Assembly (NCBI GenBank): GCA_017463035.1
Contig: JAFTPY010000204.1
Location: forward strand, 1-12,469
Source: Lachnospiraceae bacterium
GTDB taxonomy: Bacteria; Bacillota; Clostridia; Lachnospirales; Lachnospiraceae
DNA length: 12,469 nt
Direction: 5' to 3'
Below are positions 1 to 6,498 of this stretch, piece after piece. The notes beneath the pieces were generated by a model that did not search any database, was not told the DNA's origin, and saw only the letters and a list, made by a program, of their open reading frames with translations. The translations under genes were made by a program, and so were the position numbers. Positions within the stretch are counted from its first letter, which is position 1. Every line of letters starts with the position of its first letter.

Positions 1-1110
1 CCGTCGAATCTGTGGCTCCGTGCACCGGCAAAGGTTGCGATTCGGATACGCTCCGCACGGACAGGGGTTCATCGCCGCCACCAACAGAAAGGTTGCCGGA
101 TAATCACAGGTTCCCGCCATACGGTTAATCGTAATCTTTTTTTCCTCTACCGGCTGTCGCAGCAATTCTATCGTCTGTCTGCTGTATTCCGGAAACTCAT
201 CCAAAAACAGAACTCCCTTGTGAGCCAGACTGATCATCCCGGGCGTTGCCCTGCGACCGCCTCCCGCCAGTGCCGACTGGGTAACGGTATGGTGAGGAGC
301 CTGAAAGGGCGGTTCCGAAATCAGTCGTTTTCCCTTCAGCCGTCCGGCCACACTGTAAATTTTCGAAATTTCCAGACTTTCCTCAAAATTCAGCACCGGC
401 AAAATCGTGGGAATCCGCTTGGCAAGCATAGTCTTTCCGGTTCCCGGAGGCCCGATCATCAGTACATTATGCCTTCCCGCCGCCGCAATTTCCAAAGCAC
501 GTTTCGCCATTTTCTGTCCCTGCACCTGGGAAAAATCGTATCGCTCCGTACCCGTTTCCGGCTCCGCCGCTTCCTTCTCTCTGTAAGGCAAAATGTCCCC
601 GTTTCCGTTTAAAACCTCCACAACCTCCCGTAAAGACTTCACCCCGTATACAAAGAGCCCTCCCACAGCGGTGGCTTCCTTGGCATTGTCCTCCGGTACA
701 AACATCTGCAAAAAGCCCTCCTCCTTGGCAAGACAAGAGGACGGCAATACTCCGGGAACCGGGTTAATACTACCGTCAAGGCACAGTTCCCCCAGAAACA
801 TACTCTTTTCAATTGACTGTTCGGAAATATAACCGAAAGCGGTTAAGACGGCTATCGCGATGGACAAATCGAATGCTGTCCCTTCTTTTTTGATATCTGC
901 CGGTGAAAGATTCACCGTTATCCGTTTCACCGGCAGACGATAGCCTGAATTTTCAAGTGCGATTCGCACCCGTTCTCTTGCTTCCCTGGTCTCACAGGCC
1001 AACGCCCCGACCATAGAAAAGCACGGCAGTCCGTCCTTTACATCCGCTTCTGCCGTAATCAGCTCCGCTTCGATGCCAAGCACCGCCGCAGAATACACTT
1101 TTCCTAACAT
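1..1110 (-). CDS. ComM/YifB family AAA+ Mg-chelatase-like ATPase (3' end cut by window)
   Basis: The 370 codons present encode the N-terminal and AAA+ parts of a ComM/YifB protein; the C-terminal portion lies beyond base 1, since full-length members are about 500 residues. The start MLGKVYSAAVLGIEAE is the usual family opening. Residues 1-170 form the N-terminal lid-like domain. The AAA+ module has Walker A GPPGTGKT (220-227), a YSVAG-type segment near 252, APHHT (271-275), Walker B VLFLDEFPE (300-308), and the Cys-rich NPCPCG (348-353). In Gram-negative bacteria ComM is a branch-migration helicase acting in transformation; in Clostridia the role is not established. An AAAGGA site lies just upstream of the chosen ATG. 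An in-frame ATG at 1173 would add 21 residues and is less likely by family comparison. It is probably co-transcribed with nrdR, 82 bases upstream. Confidence 0.93.
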   Translation of the reverse strand, partial: MLGKVYSAAVLGIEAELITAEADVKDGLPCFSMVGALACETREARERVRIALENSGYRLPVKRITVNLSPADIKKEGTAFDLSIAIAVLTAFGYISEQSIEKSMFLGELCLDGSINPVPGVLPSSCLAKEEGFLQMFVPEDNAKEATAVGGLFVYGVKSLREVVEVLNGNGDILPYREKEAAEPETGTERYDFSQVQGQKMAKRALEIAAAGRHNVLMIGPPGTGKTMLAKRIPTILPVLNFEESLEISKIYSVAGRLKGKRLISEPPFQAPHHTVTQSALAGGGRRATPGMISLAHKGVLFLDEFPEYSRQTIELLRQPVEEKKITINRMAGTCDYPATFLLVAAMNPCPCGAYPNRNLCRCTEPQIRR

Positions 1111-1192
1111 AACATCCTTTCCCTTGCGGAAAAGACTCAAAACATCCTTTACCACAGATGCCGGCTCCGACATCCGTCCCCGTCCCGGACTC

Positions 1193-1648
1193 CTATTTCG
1201 TATCCAGAATCTTCTTAATCTCCTGCATGAAGGTATTTACATCCTTAAATTCACGGTATACGGACGCAAAACGAACATAAGCCACCGCATCCAAATCCTT
1301 CAGCTTATCCATAACAATTTCTCCGATTTTGCTGCTCGGAATCTCCTTCTCTTCAAGACCGAAAATAATAGTTTCGATCTCGTCCACCAATGTCGTAATC
1401 TGATCTACGGAAATCGGACGCTTGTGGCAGGAACGGAATACACCGGACTCAATCTTCGCACGATCGTACGGTTCACGGATATTATCCTTCTTAATAACGA
1501 CAAGAGGAATTGTCTCCACCTTCTCATAGGTGGTAAAACGCTTGCCGCATTCGTCACACTGACGTCTTCTTCGAATCGAACCGCCGTCATCTGCCGGTCT
1601 GGAATCGATTACTCTCGTATTTTCTTTTCCGCAAAACGGACACTTCAT
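1193..1648 (-). CDS. nrdR: Transcriptional repressor NrdR of ribonucleotide reductase genes
   Basis: This encodes a 151-residue protein, the normal family length. The N-terminal zinc ribbon is intact: CPFC at residues 3-6 and CDEC at 31-34, enclosing the Arg-rich DNA-contacting stretch RRRRQ (26-30). An ATP-cone domain follows (from about 49, PLVVIKKDNIREPYDRAKIESG, through VYREFKDVNTF). NrdR senses adenine nucleotides through the ATP-cone and represses nrd operons by binding NrdR boxes; no nrd gene is in the window, so the target is elsewhere. The ATG is preceded by AAAGGGGAACTT, a good ribosome binding site. The gene starts about 110 bases after niaR ends, behind its own promoter. An inverted repeat in the leader (1663-1677) may add a control layer. 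Confidence 0.97.
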   Translation of the reverse strand: MKCPFCGKENTRVIDSRPADDGGSIRRRRQCDECGKRFTTYEKVETIPLVVIKKDNIREPYDRAKIESGVFRSCHKRPISVDQITTLVDEIETIIFGLEEKEIPSSKIGEIVMDKLKDLDAVAYVRFASVYREFKDVNTFMQEIKKILDTK

Positions 1649-1662
1649 AAGTTCCCCTTTCT

Positions 1663-1677
1663 GTTGCGTAACGCAAC
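1663..1677. promoter_or_regulatory. 15-bp inverted repeat in the nrdR leader
   Basis: The sequence gttgcgt-a-acgcaac is a perfect inverted repeat with 7-bp arms and one central base. It lies between the predicted nrdR promoter and the ribosome binding site. It does not resemble the AT-rich NrdR box as I remember it. It could be an operator for another regulator or a short RNA hairpin close to the Shine-Dalgarno sequence. Confidence 0.4.
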
Positions 1678-1726
1678 CCTTCGAATTTTACAAAACCTTG
1701 CAATCATCGAACACTCTCTTACCTCT

Positions 1727-1754
1727 ATTATAAAAGATATGAAAAAAAATGCAA
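1727..1754 (-). promoter_or_regulatory. Sigma-A-type promoter for nrdR
   Basis: On the minus strand TTGCAT (1749-1754) and a perfect TATAAT (1727-1732) are separated by 16 bases. They lie just beyond the niaR stop codon, so nrdR and comM can be transcribed independently of the nad operon. No intervening terminator was found, so read-through from niaR is also possible. Confidence 0.7.
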
Positions 1755-1760
1755 GTAAAA

Positions 1761-2276
1761 TTACATAATTTCAGGCACGATATAGCCTTTTTTATCCAGT
1801 GCCGCTCCGATTTCATCCAATATCGCTTCCGAATCCGCCCGTACCGTATGATAATGGTATCCTTCCGTAATATGCATCAACTCCTTGGACTTGCCGCTTT
1901 TGATTCCGTCCATAAATTGCGCGATACTGCGTTCCGAAAAAATATTCAGATTCGCCTCTACTTTGCCGTATACCTTGTGCCATACAAACACATTAACCAC
2001 GGTACCGCCCATAGATACGATGGTAGTCAATTCATCCTCGGTCTGCTCACTGGTATGACGAAGCTTAAAGACCCGTTCCGCGAAAGGCCCTTTCGTAATC
2101 ACATAGCCCTGGTGGGTAGATAATACGTCATAACCTTCCGCCCGAAGCATAGCAATGTCCTGCACGATAATCTGCCTGGACACTCCGAGGCGTTCCGAAA
2201 GAACGGAGCCCGATAACGGTTCCTCCGCCGCCATAATCAGTGCCGCGATTTCCTTTCTTCGTTCTTTTCCCTTCAT
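1761..2276 (-). CDS. niaR: NiaR (YrxA-type) niacin-responsive repressor of NAD biosynthesis
   Basis: This encodes 171 residues. An N-terminal winged helix (about 5-60, with SVLSERLGVSRQIIVQDI as the helix-turn-helix) is followed by a 3H domain. The 3H ligand pattern is complete: H74, E82 and the HYH pair H141/H143. The spacing matches the metal site I recall from the Thermotoga maritima TM1602 structure. NiaR binds nicotinic acid and represses NAD synthesis or niacin uptake genes. Here it is the last gene of the nadA-nadB-nadC operon, starting 11 bases after nadC behind a strong AAAGGGGGA site. The layout implies it regulates its own operon; candidate operators lie near the nadA promoter. The sequence-based family call is firm; the ligand is by family. 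Confidence 0.95.
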   Translation of the reverse strand: MKGKERRKEIAALIMAAEEPLSGSVLSERLGVSRQIIVQDIAMLRAEGYDVLSTHQGYVITKGPFAERVFKLRHTSEQTEDELTTIVSMGGTVVNVFVWHKVYGKVEANLNIFSERSIAQFMDGIKSGKSKELMHITEGYHYHTVRADSEAILDEIGAALDKKGYIVPEIM

Positions 2277-2287
2277 AAAGTCCCCCT

Positions 2288-3139
2288 TTATACTGCGTGC
2301 AGATTCTTTAAGGACAGGTCCAGAATCGGGGCGGAATGGGTCAACGCACCGCTGGAAATGTAGTCCACTCCGATATCAATCAGACGCTCCACATTTTCTC
2401 TCGTTACGTTACCGCTGCACTCGATTTCCGCCTTACCTGCCGCCAGACGTACCGCCTCTCTCATATCCTCCACGCTCATATTGTCAAGCATAATGATATC
2501 GGCTCCGGCTTCCAATGCCTCCTTAAACATATCCAGATTCTCAACTTCGATTTCAATCTTTCTCACAAACGGCGCATACTCCTTTGCCATGGCAACCGCC
2601 TTTGCCACACTGCCTGCGGCACCGATATGATTATCCTTTAACAGTACACCGTCGCTTAAATTATATCTGTGGTTGTAGCCGCCTCCTACCTTTACCGCAT
2701 ATTTTTCGAAAATACGCATATTCGGCGTAGTCTTTCTCGTATCCAGAAGCTTTGTCTTACTGCCCTCAAACAGCACCGCAATGGAGCGGGTATAAGTCGC
2801 AATTCCGCTCATACGCTGTAAATAATTCAGTGCGGTACGCTCTCCTGACAAAAGCACACGGATATCACCGCGGATCACGCCCAGCTTCTGACCCTTCTTC
2901 ACTTCATCACCGTCTTTTGCATATAAGGTTACCTCCGTGTTTGCATCCAAAAGCTCGAATACTCTGGCAAATACCGGCAATCCCGCGATCACACCGTCTT
3001 CCTTACAAAGAAGCTCCACTTCTCCCAACTGATAGTTCGGCATCACCGCATTGGTGGACACATCCTCACTGCTGATATCCTCCTTCAATGCACTTAAAAT
3101 CAATTCATCCGCGTTCAACGTCATACTGATATTGTTCAT
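2288..3139 (-). CDS. nadC: Nicotinate-nucleotide pyrophosphorylase (quinolinate phosphoribosyltransferase)
   Basis: This 283-residue cytoplasmic enzyme converts quinolinate and PRPP to nicotinate mononucleotide, CO2 and PPi, the third step of de novo NAD synthesis. The N-terminal alpha/beta domain is followed by the barrel domain. Signatures seen include RTALNYLQRMSGIAT, LLDTRKTTPNMR, KVGGGYNHRYNLSDGVLLKDNH, IEIEVENL, ADIIMLDN and the closing SGALTHSAP, so substrate-binding Arg, His and Lys residues are present. I chose the ATG at 3139 because AAAGGAGAAAG lies about ten bases upstream and the protein then has normal length; longer frames add a meaningless basic leader. The start lies 35 bases inside the end of nadB, so translation is probably coupled to nadB. 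niaR follows after 11 bases. Confidence 0.96.
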   Translation of the reverse strand: MNNISMTLNADELILSALKEDISSEDVSTNAVMPNYQLGEVELLCKEDGVIAGLPVFARVFELLDANTEVTLYAKDGDEVKKGQKLGVIRGDIRVLLSGERTALNYLQRMSGIATYTRSIAVLFEGSKTKLLDTRKTTPNMRIFEKYAVKVGGGYNHRYNLSDGVLLKDNHIGAAGSVAKAVAMAKEYAPFVRKIEIEVENLDMFKEALEAGADIIMLDNMSVEDMREAVRLAAGKAEIECSGNVTRENVERLIDIGVDYISSGALTHSAPILDLSLKNLHAV

Positions 3140-4538
3140 GATAATCTTTCTCCTTTTCAATGGCGGCAAGCACCGCTTTTTTATATTCTTCCGCATACCC
3201 GGCATAGGTCTTTTCATCCGTCAGACCGGGGGTACTTAACACTTGCTGTTCCTTTTCTTCATCCAGCGTAATATAACCACCGGTCATCTGTCCCGCCGCC
3301 CTCTTTGCAAACACAAGGCTTTCAAGTAAGGAATTGCTGGCCAGACGATTCTTTCCGTGAACCCCGTTACAGGCGGTTTCACCGACCGCATACAGCCGGT
3401 CCATGGACGTTTTGCTGTACTCATCCACCGCAACACCGCCCATAAAATAATGCTGGGCCGGCACCACCGGTATGGGCTCCCTTGTAATATCGTAGCCCGC
3501 CTCCAGACACTTGGCATATATATTCGGGAAATGACTCAGAATCTCTTCCTTCGGAATCGGCGCTAAAGACAACCACACATGCTTTGTCCCTTCCTTTTTC
3601 ATCTCCTTGCGGATGGCCTGAGTTACCACATCTCTCGGTAAAAGCTCATCCACAAACCGTTCTCCCTTGGAATTAAGTAAAATCGCACCCTCTCCGCGCA
3701 CCGACTCGGAAATCAAAAACTTTCGTCCCGGCTTTTCCTGATAGAGCGTGGTCGGGTGAATTTGGATATAATCGATATTCTGTAGCTTAACATCATGACG
3801 AAGTGCCACCGCCAGAGCATCTCCCGTCAAATGCTTAAAATTCGTGGAATGCTCATATAATCCGCCGATACCGCCGGTAGCCAGCACCGTATAATCCGCC
3901 GTTATGGCAGAATACACACCGTCCCTATCATGCCCCACGATACCGTAGCACACATTGTCCTTTGTCAGTAAATCCACCATGGTATAGTGTTCGATTAAGG
4001 TCACGTTCGGCAGCTTCCTCACTGCCGCAAGAAGCTTTGAGGTAATCTCCTTTCCGGTCTCGTCCTCATGGAACAAGATTCTCGGTCTGGAATGGGCACC
4101 CTCTCTCGTATAAACGTATCCGTTTTCATCTTTCTCAAATTCCGCCCCGCAGGCAATCAAATCCCGGATTACCTCCTGCGAAGAACGGATCATCAGCTCC
4201 ACGGAACGGGGATTGTTCTCGTAATGCCCCGCCTTCATGGTATCCTCGTAATAAGAATCGTAGTCTTCCTCATCCCGCAGCACGCAAATACCGCCCTGGG
4301 CCAAAAAGGAATCGCTTCGCTCAAATTCATCCTTGGACACAATCAAAATCTGCTTTTCTCTCGGCAGATTAAGAGCACAATACAGCCCCGCTACGCCGCA
4401 GCCGATAATGACAATATCTGTTTTTTTGTTCTCCTGTTTCATCACTGTCACATCTTTTCTTTCTTCCGATGGTTTCATCGGTTTGCTCTTTGGATTTCTC
4501 CGGATGTTCTTCCTTCCGGTATCATTCCCTAACGTCAT
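3105..4538 (-). CDS. nadB: L-aspartate oxidase, short form
   Basis: This FAD enzyme oxidises L-aspartate to iminoaspartate, the substrate NadA condenses with dihydroxyacetone phosphate. The dinucleotide-binding fold IVIIGCGVAG is near residues 42-51. Further family blocks are LAQGGICV, HSRPRILFHEDETG, ATGGIGGLYEHSTN, IQIHPTTLY, SESVRGEGA and YAVGETACNGVHGKNRLASNSLLE. At 477 residues, including a probable 32-residue N-terminal extension, it is clearly shorter than the roughly 540-residue E. coli enzyme: most of the C-terminal helical domain is missing. Short forms are, to my knowledge, usual in Clostridia. The start at 4538 has an ACGGAGTAAC site and follows nadA by 24 bases; a later in-frame ATG (MKQENKKTDIV) is poorly served by a ribosome site but fits the family better. 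Its end overlaps nadC. Confidence 0.94.
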   Translation of the reverse strand: MTLGNDTGRKNIRRNPKSKPMKPSEERKDVTVMKQENKKTDIVIIGCGVAGLYCALNLPREKQILIVSKDEFERSDSFLAQGGICVLRDEEDYDSYYEDTMKAGHYENNPRSVELMIRSSQEVIRDLIACGAEFEKDENGYVYTREGAHSRPRILFHEDETGKEITSKLLAAVRKLPNVTLIEHYTMVDLLTKDNVCYGIVGHDRDGVYSAITADYTVLATGGIGGLYEHSTNFKHLTGDALAVALRHDVKLQNIDYIQIHPTTLYQEKPGRKFLISESVRGEGAILLNSKGERFVDELLPRDVVTQAIRKEMKKEGTKHVWLSLAPIPKEEILSHFPNIYAKCLEAGYDITREPIPVVPAQHYFMGGVAVDEYSKTSMDRLYAVGETACNGVHGKNRLASNSLLESLVFAKRAAGQMTGGYITLDEEKEQQVLSTPGLTDEKTYAGYAEEYKKAVLAAIEKEKDYHEQYQYDVERG

Positions 4539-4562
4539 GTTACTCCGTTCTTGATTTCCGAC

Positions 4563-5471
4563 TTACTTTGCCAGTTCCAACATCCGGTCAAGCGGCTTTA
4601 CCGCCCGTTCACACACATCCGCCGGAAGCGTCATTTCATTCTCACCGGTCTTAAGTACATGCAGTACCTTTTCCAAGGTATTCAACTTCATATCCCTGCA
4701 CAAATACTCTCCGCCGAAATAAAACTTCTTGTCCGGATTATCCGCACGTAAGCGATAATTCACACCTTCCTCGGTACAAACAATAAACTCCTTACCTTCA
4801 CTTTTCTTTGCAAAAGCTATCATATCCGCCGTACTACCGATGTAGTCTGCCAATTTCAGTACACTTTCCTCACACTCCGGATGTGCCATCACCAATGCAT
4901 TCGGATACTTTTCCTTCTGTGCTTGTACACCGGCTGCGGAAATCTCTTTATGTATCGGACAATAGCCATCGTTTAAGATTACATTCTTTTCGGGCACCTG
5001 CTCCGCCACAAAACGCCCCAAGTTTACATCCGGAATAAAGAAAATATTTTGATTCGGAAGCTTCCGCACAATATTTACCGCATTAGAGGAGGTCACACAC
5101 ACGTCACTGTAGCTCTTTAACTCCGCCGTGGAATTGATGTAACAAACCACCGCCAAATCCTCATACCTCTCCCGGAGTTCTTTAATCTTAGCCACCTGCG
5201 CCATATGCGCCATCGGGCAATCCGCCGTCAGATCCGGCATCAGCACCGTCTTTTCCGGGTTCAGCATCTTTGCGCTTTCTCCCATAAAGGAAACGCCGCA
5301 AAACACCACCACATCCGCATCGGTGCCCTTTGCCACCTTGGCCAGATAAAAGGAATCTCCCACATAATCCGCCAAAGCCTGCAGCTCATCATTTACATAA
5401 TAATGGGCCAGGATGATGGCATTCTTCTCTTTCTTTAACTTCTGTATCTCTGCAATTAATTGATTCTCCAT
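4563..5471 (-). CDS. nadA: Quinolinate synthase (4Fe-4S)
   Basis: NadA condenses iminoaspartate with dihydroxyacetone phosphate to make quinolinate, using a 4Fe-4S cluster. The product is 302 residues from the ATG chosen here. Family blocks are AIILAHYYVNDELQALAD, VVFCGVSFMGESAKML, INSTAELKSYSDVCVTSSNA, AHPECEESV and CRDMKLNTLEKV. The Cys of VVFCG, of HPEC and of LCRDM are the expected three cluster ligands. The start is uncertain. In-frame candidates are ATG 5471, ATG 5477 and TTG 5507. The only good Shine-Dalgarno (AAAGGGAG, 5511-5518) lies over 30 bases from either ATG and too close to the TTG. It is the first gene of the nadABC-niaR operon, with a near-consensus promoter 5536-5564. Confidence 0.95.
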   Translation of the reverse strand: MENQLIAEIQKLKKEKNAIILAHYYVNDELQALADYVGDSFYLAKVAKGTDADVVVFCGVSFMGESAKMLNPEKTVLMPDLTADCPMAHMAQVAKIKELRERYEDLAVVCYINSTAELKSYSDVCVTSSNAVNIVRKLPNQNIFFIPDVNLGRFVAEQVPEKNVILNDGYCPIHKEISAAGVQAQKEKYPNALVMAHPECEESVLKLADYIGSTADMIAFAKKSEGKEFIVCTEEGVNYRLRADNPDKKFYFGGEYLCRDMKLNTLEKVLHVLKTGENEMTLPADVCERAVKPLDRMLELAK

Positions 5472-5483
5472 ACACATATGTGT
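5472..5483. promoter_or_regulatory. Perfect 12-bp palindrome at the nadA start, possible second NiaR site
   Basis: acacatatgtgt is a perfect palindrome immediately upstream of the nadA ATG at 5471. Its core ACATATGT has the same ACAnnTGT form as the palindrome over the nadA -35 box, 80 bases away centre to centre. Assignment to NiaR is an inference from the pattern and from niaR being in this operon. Confidence 0.4.
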
Positions 5484-5535
5484 TGCGCTACAAGATATGC
5501 CGCACAAACTCTCCCTTTTTCAAGATGTTGGGCAC

Positions 5536-5564
5536 AGTATAGCACATAAATTTACAGCTGTCAA
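5536..5564 (-). promoter_or_regulatory. Promoter of the nadABC-niaR operon
   Basis: On the minus strand, a perfect TTGACA (5559-5564) and TATACT (5536-5541) are separated by exactly 17 bases, a strong sigma-A-type promoter. Transcription should start near 5529, leaving a leader of about 50-60 bases before nadA. A palindrome covers the -35 box. Confidence 0.88.
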
Positions 5565-5565
5565 G
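5551..5565. promoter_or_regulatory. Candidate NiaR operator over the nadA -35 box
   Basis: The core acagctgt (5554-5561) is a perfect 8-bp palindrome, extended imperfectly to TTGACAGCTGTAA. It fits a TnACAnnTGTnA pattern, which I recall for NiaR but could not check. Repressor bound here would block RNA polymerase at the -35 box. An additional inverted repeat, tttacag (5551-5557) with ctgtaaa (5570-5576), brackets the same site and could be a second half-site set. Confidence 0.6.
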
Positions 5566-5638
5566 TTATCTGTAAAGTTCGTGCAGGCAAAGTGAGCATC
5601 GAGACGATGATGCAAGCTTGCTTGCAAAAGTCGTCGAA

Positions 5639-5657
5639 ATGCGAACGCGCCCACGAC
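5639..5657. repeat. 19-bp subrepeat, copy 1
   Basis: atgcgaacgcgcccacgac closes unit A of the array. An identical copy is at 5802-5820 and a copy with three changes (atgtgaacgcaaccacgac) at 5719-5737. Confidence 0.9.
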
Positions 5658-5660
5658 AAA

Positions 5661-5709
5661 GTGACGTTAGTCACGGAGTGGGCCGGTGCGAAGCACTGCC
5701 TGCACGAAA
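5661..5709. repeat. 49-bp direct repeat, copy 1
   Basis: This copy matches 5877-5925 with a single mismatch at its seventh base. That mismatch falls in the loop of the gtgac/gtcac hairpin, so both copies keep the stem. The repeat contains that hairpin, a second gtgc-gaa-gcac hairpin and the tgcctgcacgaa end motif. Confidence 0.95.
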
Positions 5710-5718
5710 GCCCCCCAA

Positions 5719-5737
5719 ATGTGAACGCAACCACGAC
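5719..5737. repeat. 19-bp subrepeat, copy 2 (diverged)
   Basis: atgtgaacgcaaccacgac closes unit B. It differs at three positions from the identical copies at 5639-5657 and 5802-5820. Confidence 0.85.
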
Positions 5738-5801
5738 CGAGCGGCTTTGCCGCGAGGTGCGGGGGAGCGCGAAAGCGCGTGACTTGCACGAATATCTCGT
5801 C

Positions 5802-5820
5802 ATGCGAACGCGCCCACGAC
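5802..5820. repeat. 19-bp subrepeat, copy 3
   Basis: This is identical to 5639-5657 and closes unit C, directly before the compound hairpin at 5822-5854. Confidence 0.9.
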
Positions 5821-5876
5821 GGTGCACAAGGTCCGGGGGGCCTTGGATATGCACTGACCTAAACGAAGTGTAGACA

Positions 5877-5925
5877 GTGACGGTAGTCACGGAGTGGGCC
5901 GGTGCGAAGCACTGCCTGCACGAAA
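5877..5925. repeat. 49-bp direct repeat, copy 2
   Basis: This is the partner of 5661-5709, 216 bases away, with one mismatch. It ends in the right terminal inverted repeat of the array and abuts the terminator of the gene cluster to its right. Confidence 0.95.
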
Positions 5926-5949
5926 AAACGGCGGGAAATTCTTCCCGCC
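5923..5949 (-). terminator. Rho-independent terminator of the GGDEF-radical SAM-lipoprotein-Nudix cluster
   Basis: Read on the minus strand, an 8-bp G+C-rich stem GGCGGGAA-gaat-TTCCCGCC (5930-5949) is followed by one base and six T (5923-5928). It lies about 60 bases past the Nudix stop codon and marks the end of the minus-strand transcript entering from the right. Confidence 0.9.
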
Positions 5950-6007
5950 TACGGTGGTCCAAAGAGCTTTCGCCCAGACCAAAACTGTAAGTTTTTTCCT
6001 TCCGTTC

Positions 6008-6484
6008 TTACTCTTCCTCCCGATACTCCGTCCCATAAAACCTTGCACTTTCATCTTCCCTAATATCCCGTAGTAACTGTTTCAAACAAGACGGACGAGT
6101 TTCCTGCAAGTCATCAATTTCATCAAGCGACACCCACACGCTCTCCTCCATATGCAAATCCTTTTCCGTAGGAATATCCTTTTTCTCCCCGGTTAATCTT
6201 GCCGTAAAGATATGCAAAATCCGATGAGTATACTCCGGATATTTTTCTCTCAATTCTGCATTTGTATTGATTTCCTCGGCCAAACCCACAAACTGGTCCA
6301 CCCGGATTACATATCCGGTCTCTTCCATTACTTCACGAAGCAATGTCTGCTCTATACTTTCATAAGGCTTTTGGCCGCCTCCCGGTAAATCATAATACAC
6401 ACAACCGTCTTCCCGTTTACATCGATTTAACAAAACCGCTTCGTTCTCTATGATAATTGCCTTTGATGCACAGCGAATCGCCAT
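6008..6484 (-). CDS. Nudix hydrolase
   Basis: The protein has 158 residues and one Nudix domain. The full signature GX5EX7REUXEEXGU is present at residues 36-58 (G36, E42, R50, E51, E54, E55, G57), so it should bind divalent metal and hydrolyse a nucleoside diphosphate linked to another moiety. The start of the box, DLPGGGQKPYES, and the closing SVWVSLDEIDDL are typical of small cytosolic Nudix proteins. The substrate cannot be read from the sequence. An AAGGAAG site precedes the ATG, and only 14 bases separate it from the upstream gene, so it belongs to the same transcript. It is the last gene before the terminator at 5923-5949. Its link to the lipoprotein genes is by position only. Confidence 0.93.
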   Translation of the reverse strand: MAIRCASKAIIIENEAVLLNRCKREDGCVYYDLPGGGQKPYESIEQTLLREVMEETGYVIRVDQFVGLAEEINTNAELREKYPEYTHRILHIFTARLTGEKKDIPTEKDLHMEESVWVSLDEIDDLQETRPSCLKQLLRDIREDESARFYGTEYREEE

Positions 6485-6498
6485 AATTGTTCACTTCC

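Larger units (their letters stand above)
5578..5924. repeat. Hairpin-rich repeat array with terminal inverted repeats
   Basis: This non-coding block is distinctly richer in G+C than its flanks. Its ends are a perfect 12-bp inverted repeat, ttcgtgcaggca (5578-5589) and tgcctgcacgaa (5913-5924). Inside are about four related units of 80 bases or more (boundaries near 5657, 5737 and 5820). Each has two small hairpins, then a tgcacgaa-like motif; the first three then end in atgcgaacgcgcccacgac or a close variant. Hairpins are at 5597-5609 and 5611-5626, 5661-5674 and 5686-5696, 5741-5753 and 5767-5778, 5877-5890 and 5902-5912. A compound stem with a 4-base bulge spans 5822-5854. Stems in matching positions differ in sequence but stay paired. 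No transposase, target-site duplication or plausible protein was seen. It could be a MITE-like or intergenic mosaic repeat, or a structured RNA gene. Confidence 0.8.

Noticed and set aside
1073..1768. Long plus-strand open frame opposite nrdR
   Set aside because: It is antisense to a certain gene, has no ribosome site or family resemblance, and crosses the nrdR promoter.
5639..5820. CRISPR-like spacing of the 19-bp repeats
   Set aside because: There are only three copies about 80 bases apart, the intervening sequence is itself repeated and hairpin-forming, and no cas gene is near.
5592..5873. Plus-strand open frame through the same array
   Set aside because: It has no ribosome site or recognisable domain, and its composition follows the hairpins. 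Non-coding structure explains it better.
5561..5962. Minus-strand open frame of 133 codons through the hairpin array, with a repeated CRQCFAPAHSVT peptide
   Set aside because: The peptide repeats only because the 49-bp DNA repeats are 216 bases apart, a multiple of three. The frame crosses the terminator and the nadA -35 box and has no ribosome site.
5981..5997. aaaact-gta-agtttt followed by T residues, considered as a plus-strand terminator
   Set aside because: The stem is short and mostly A-T, and no plus-strand gene leads into it.
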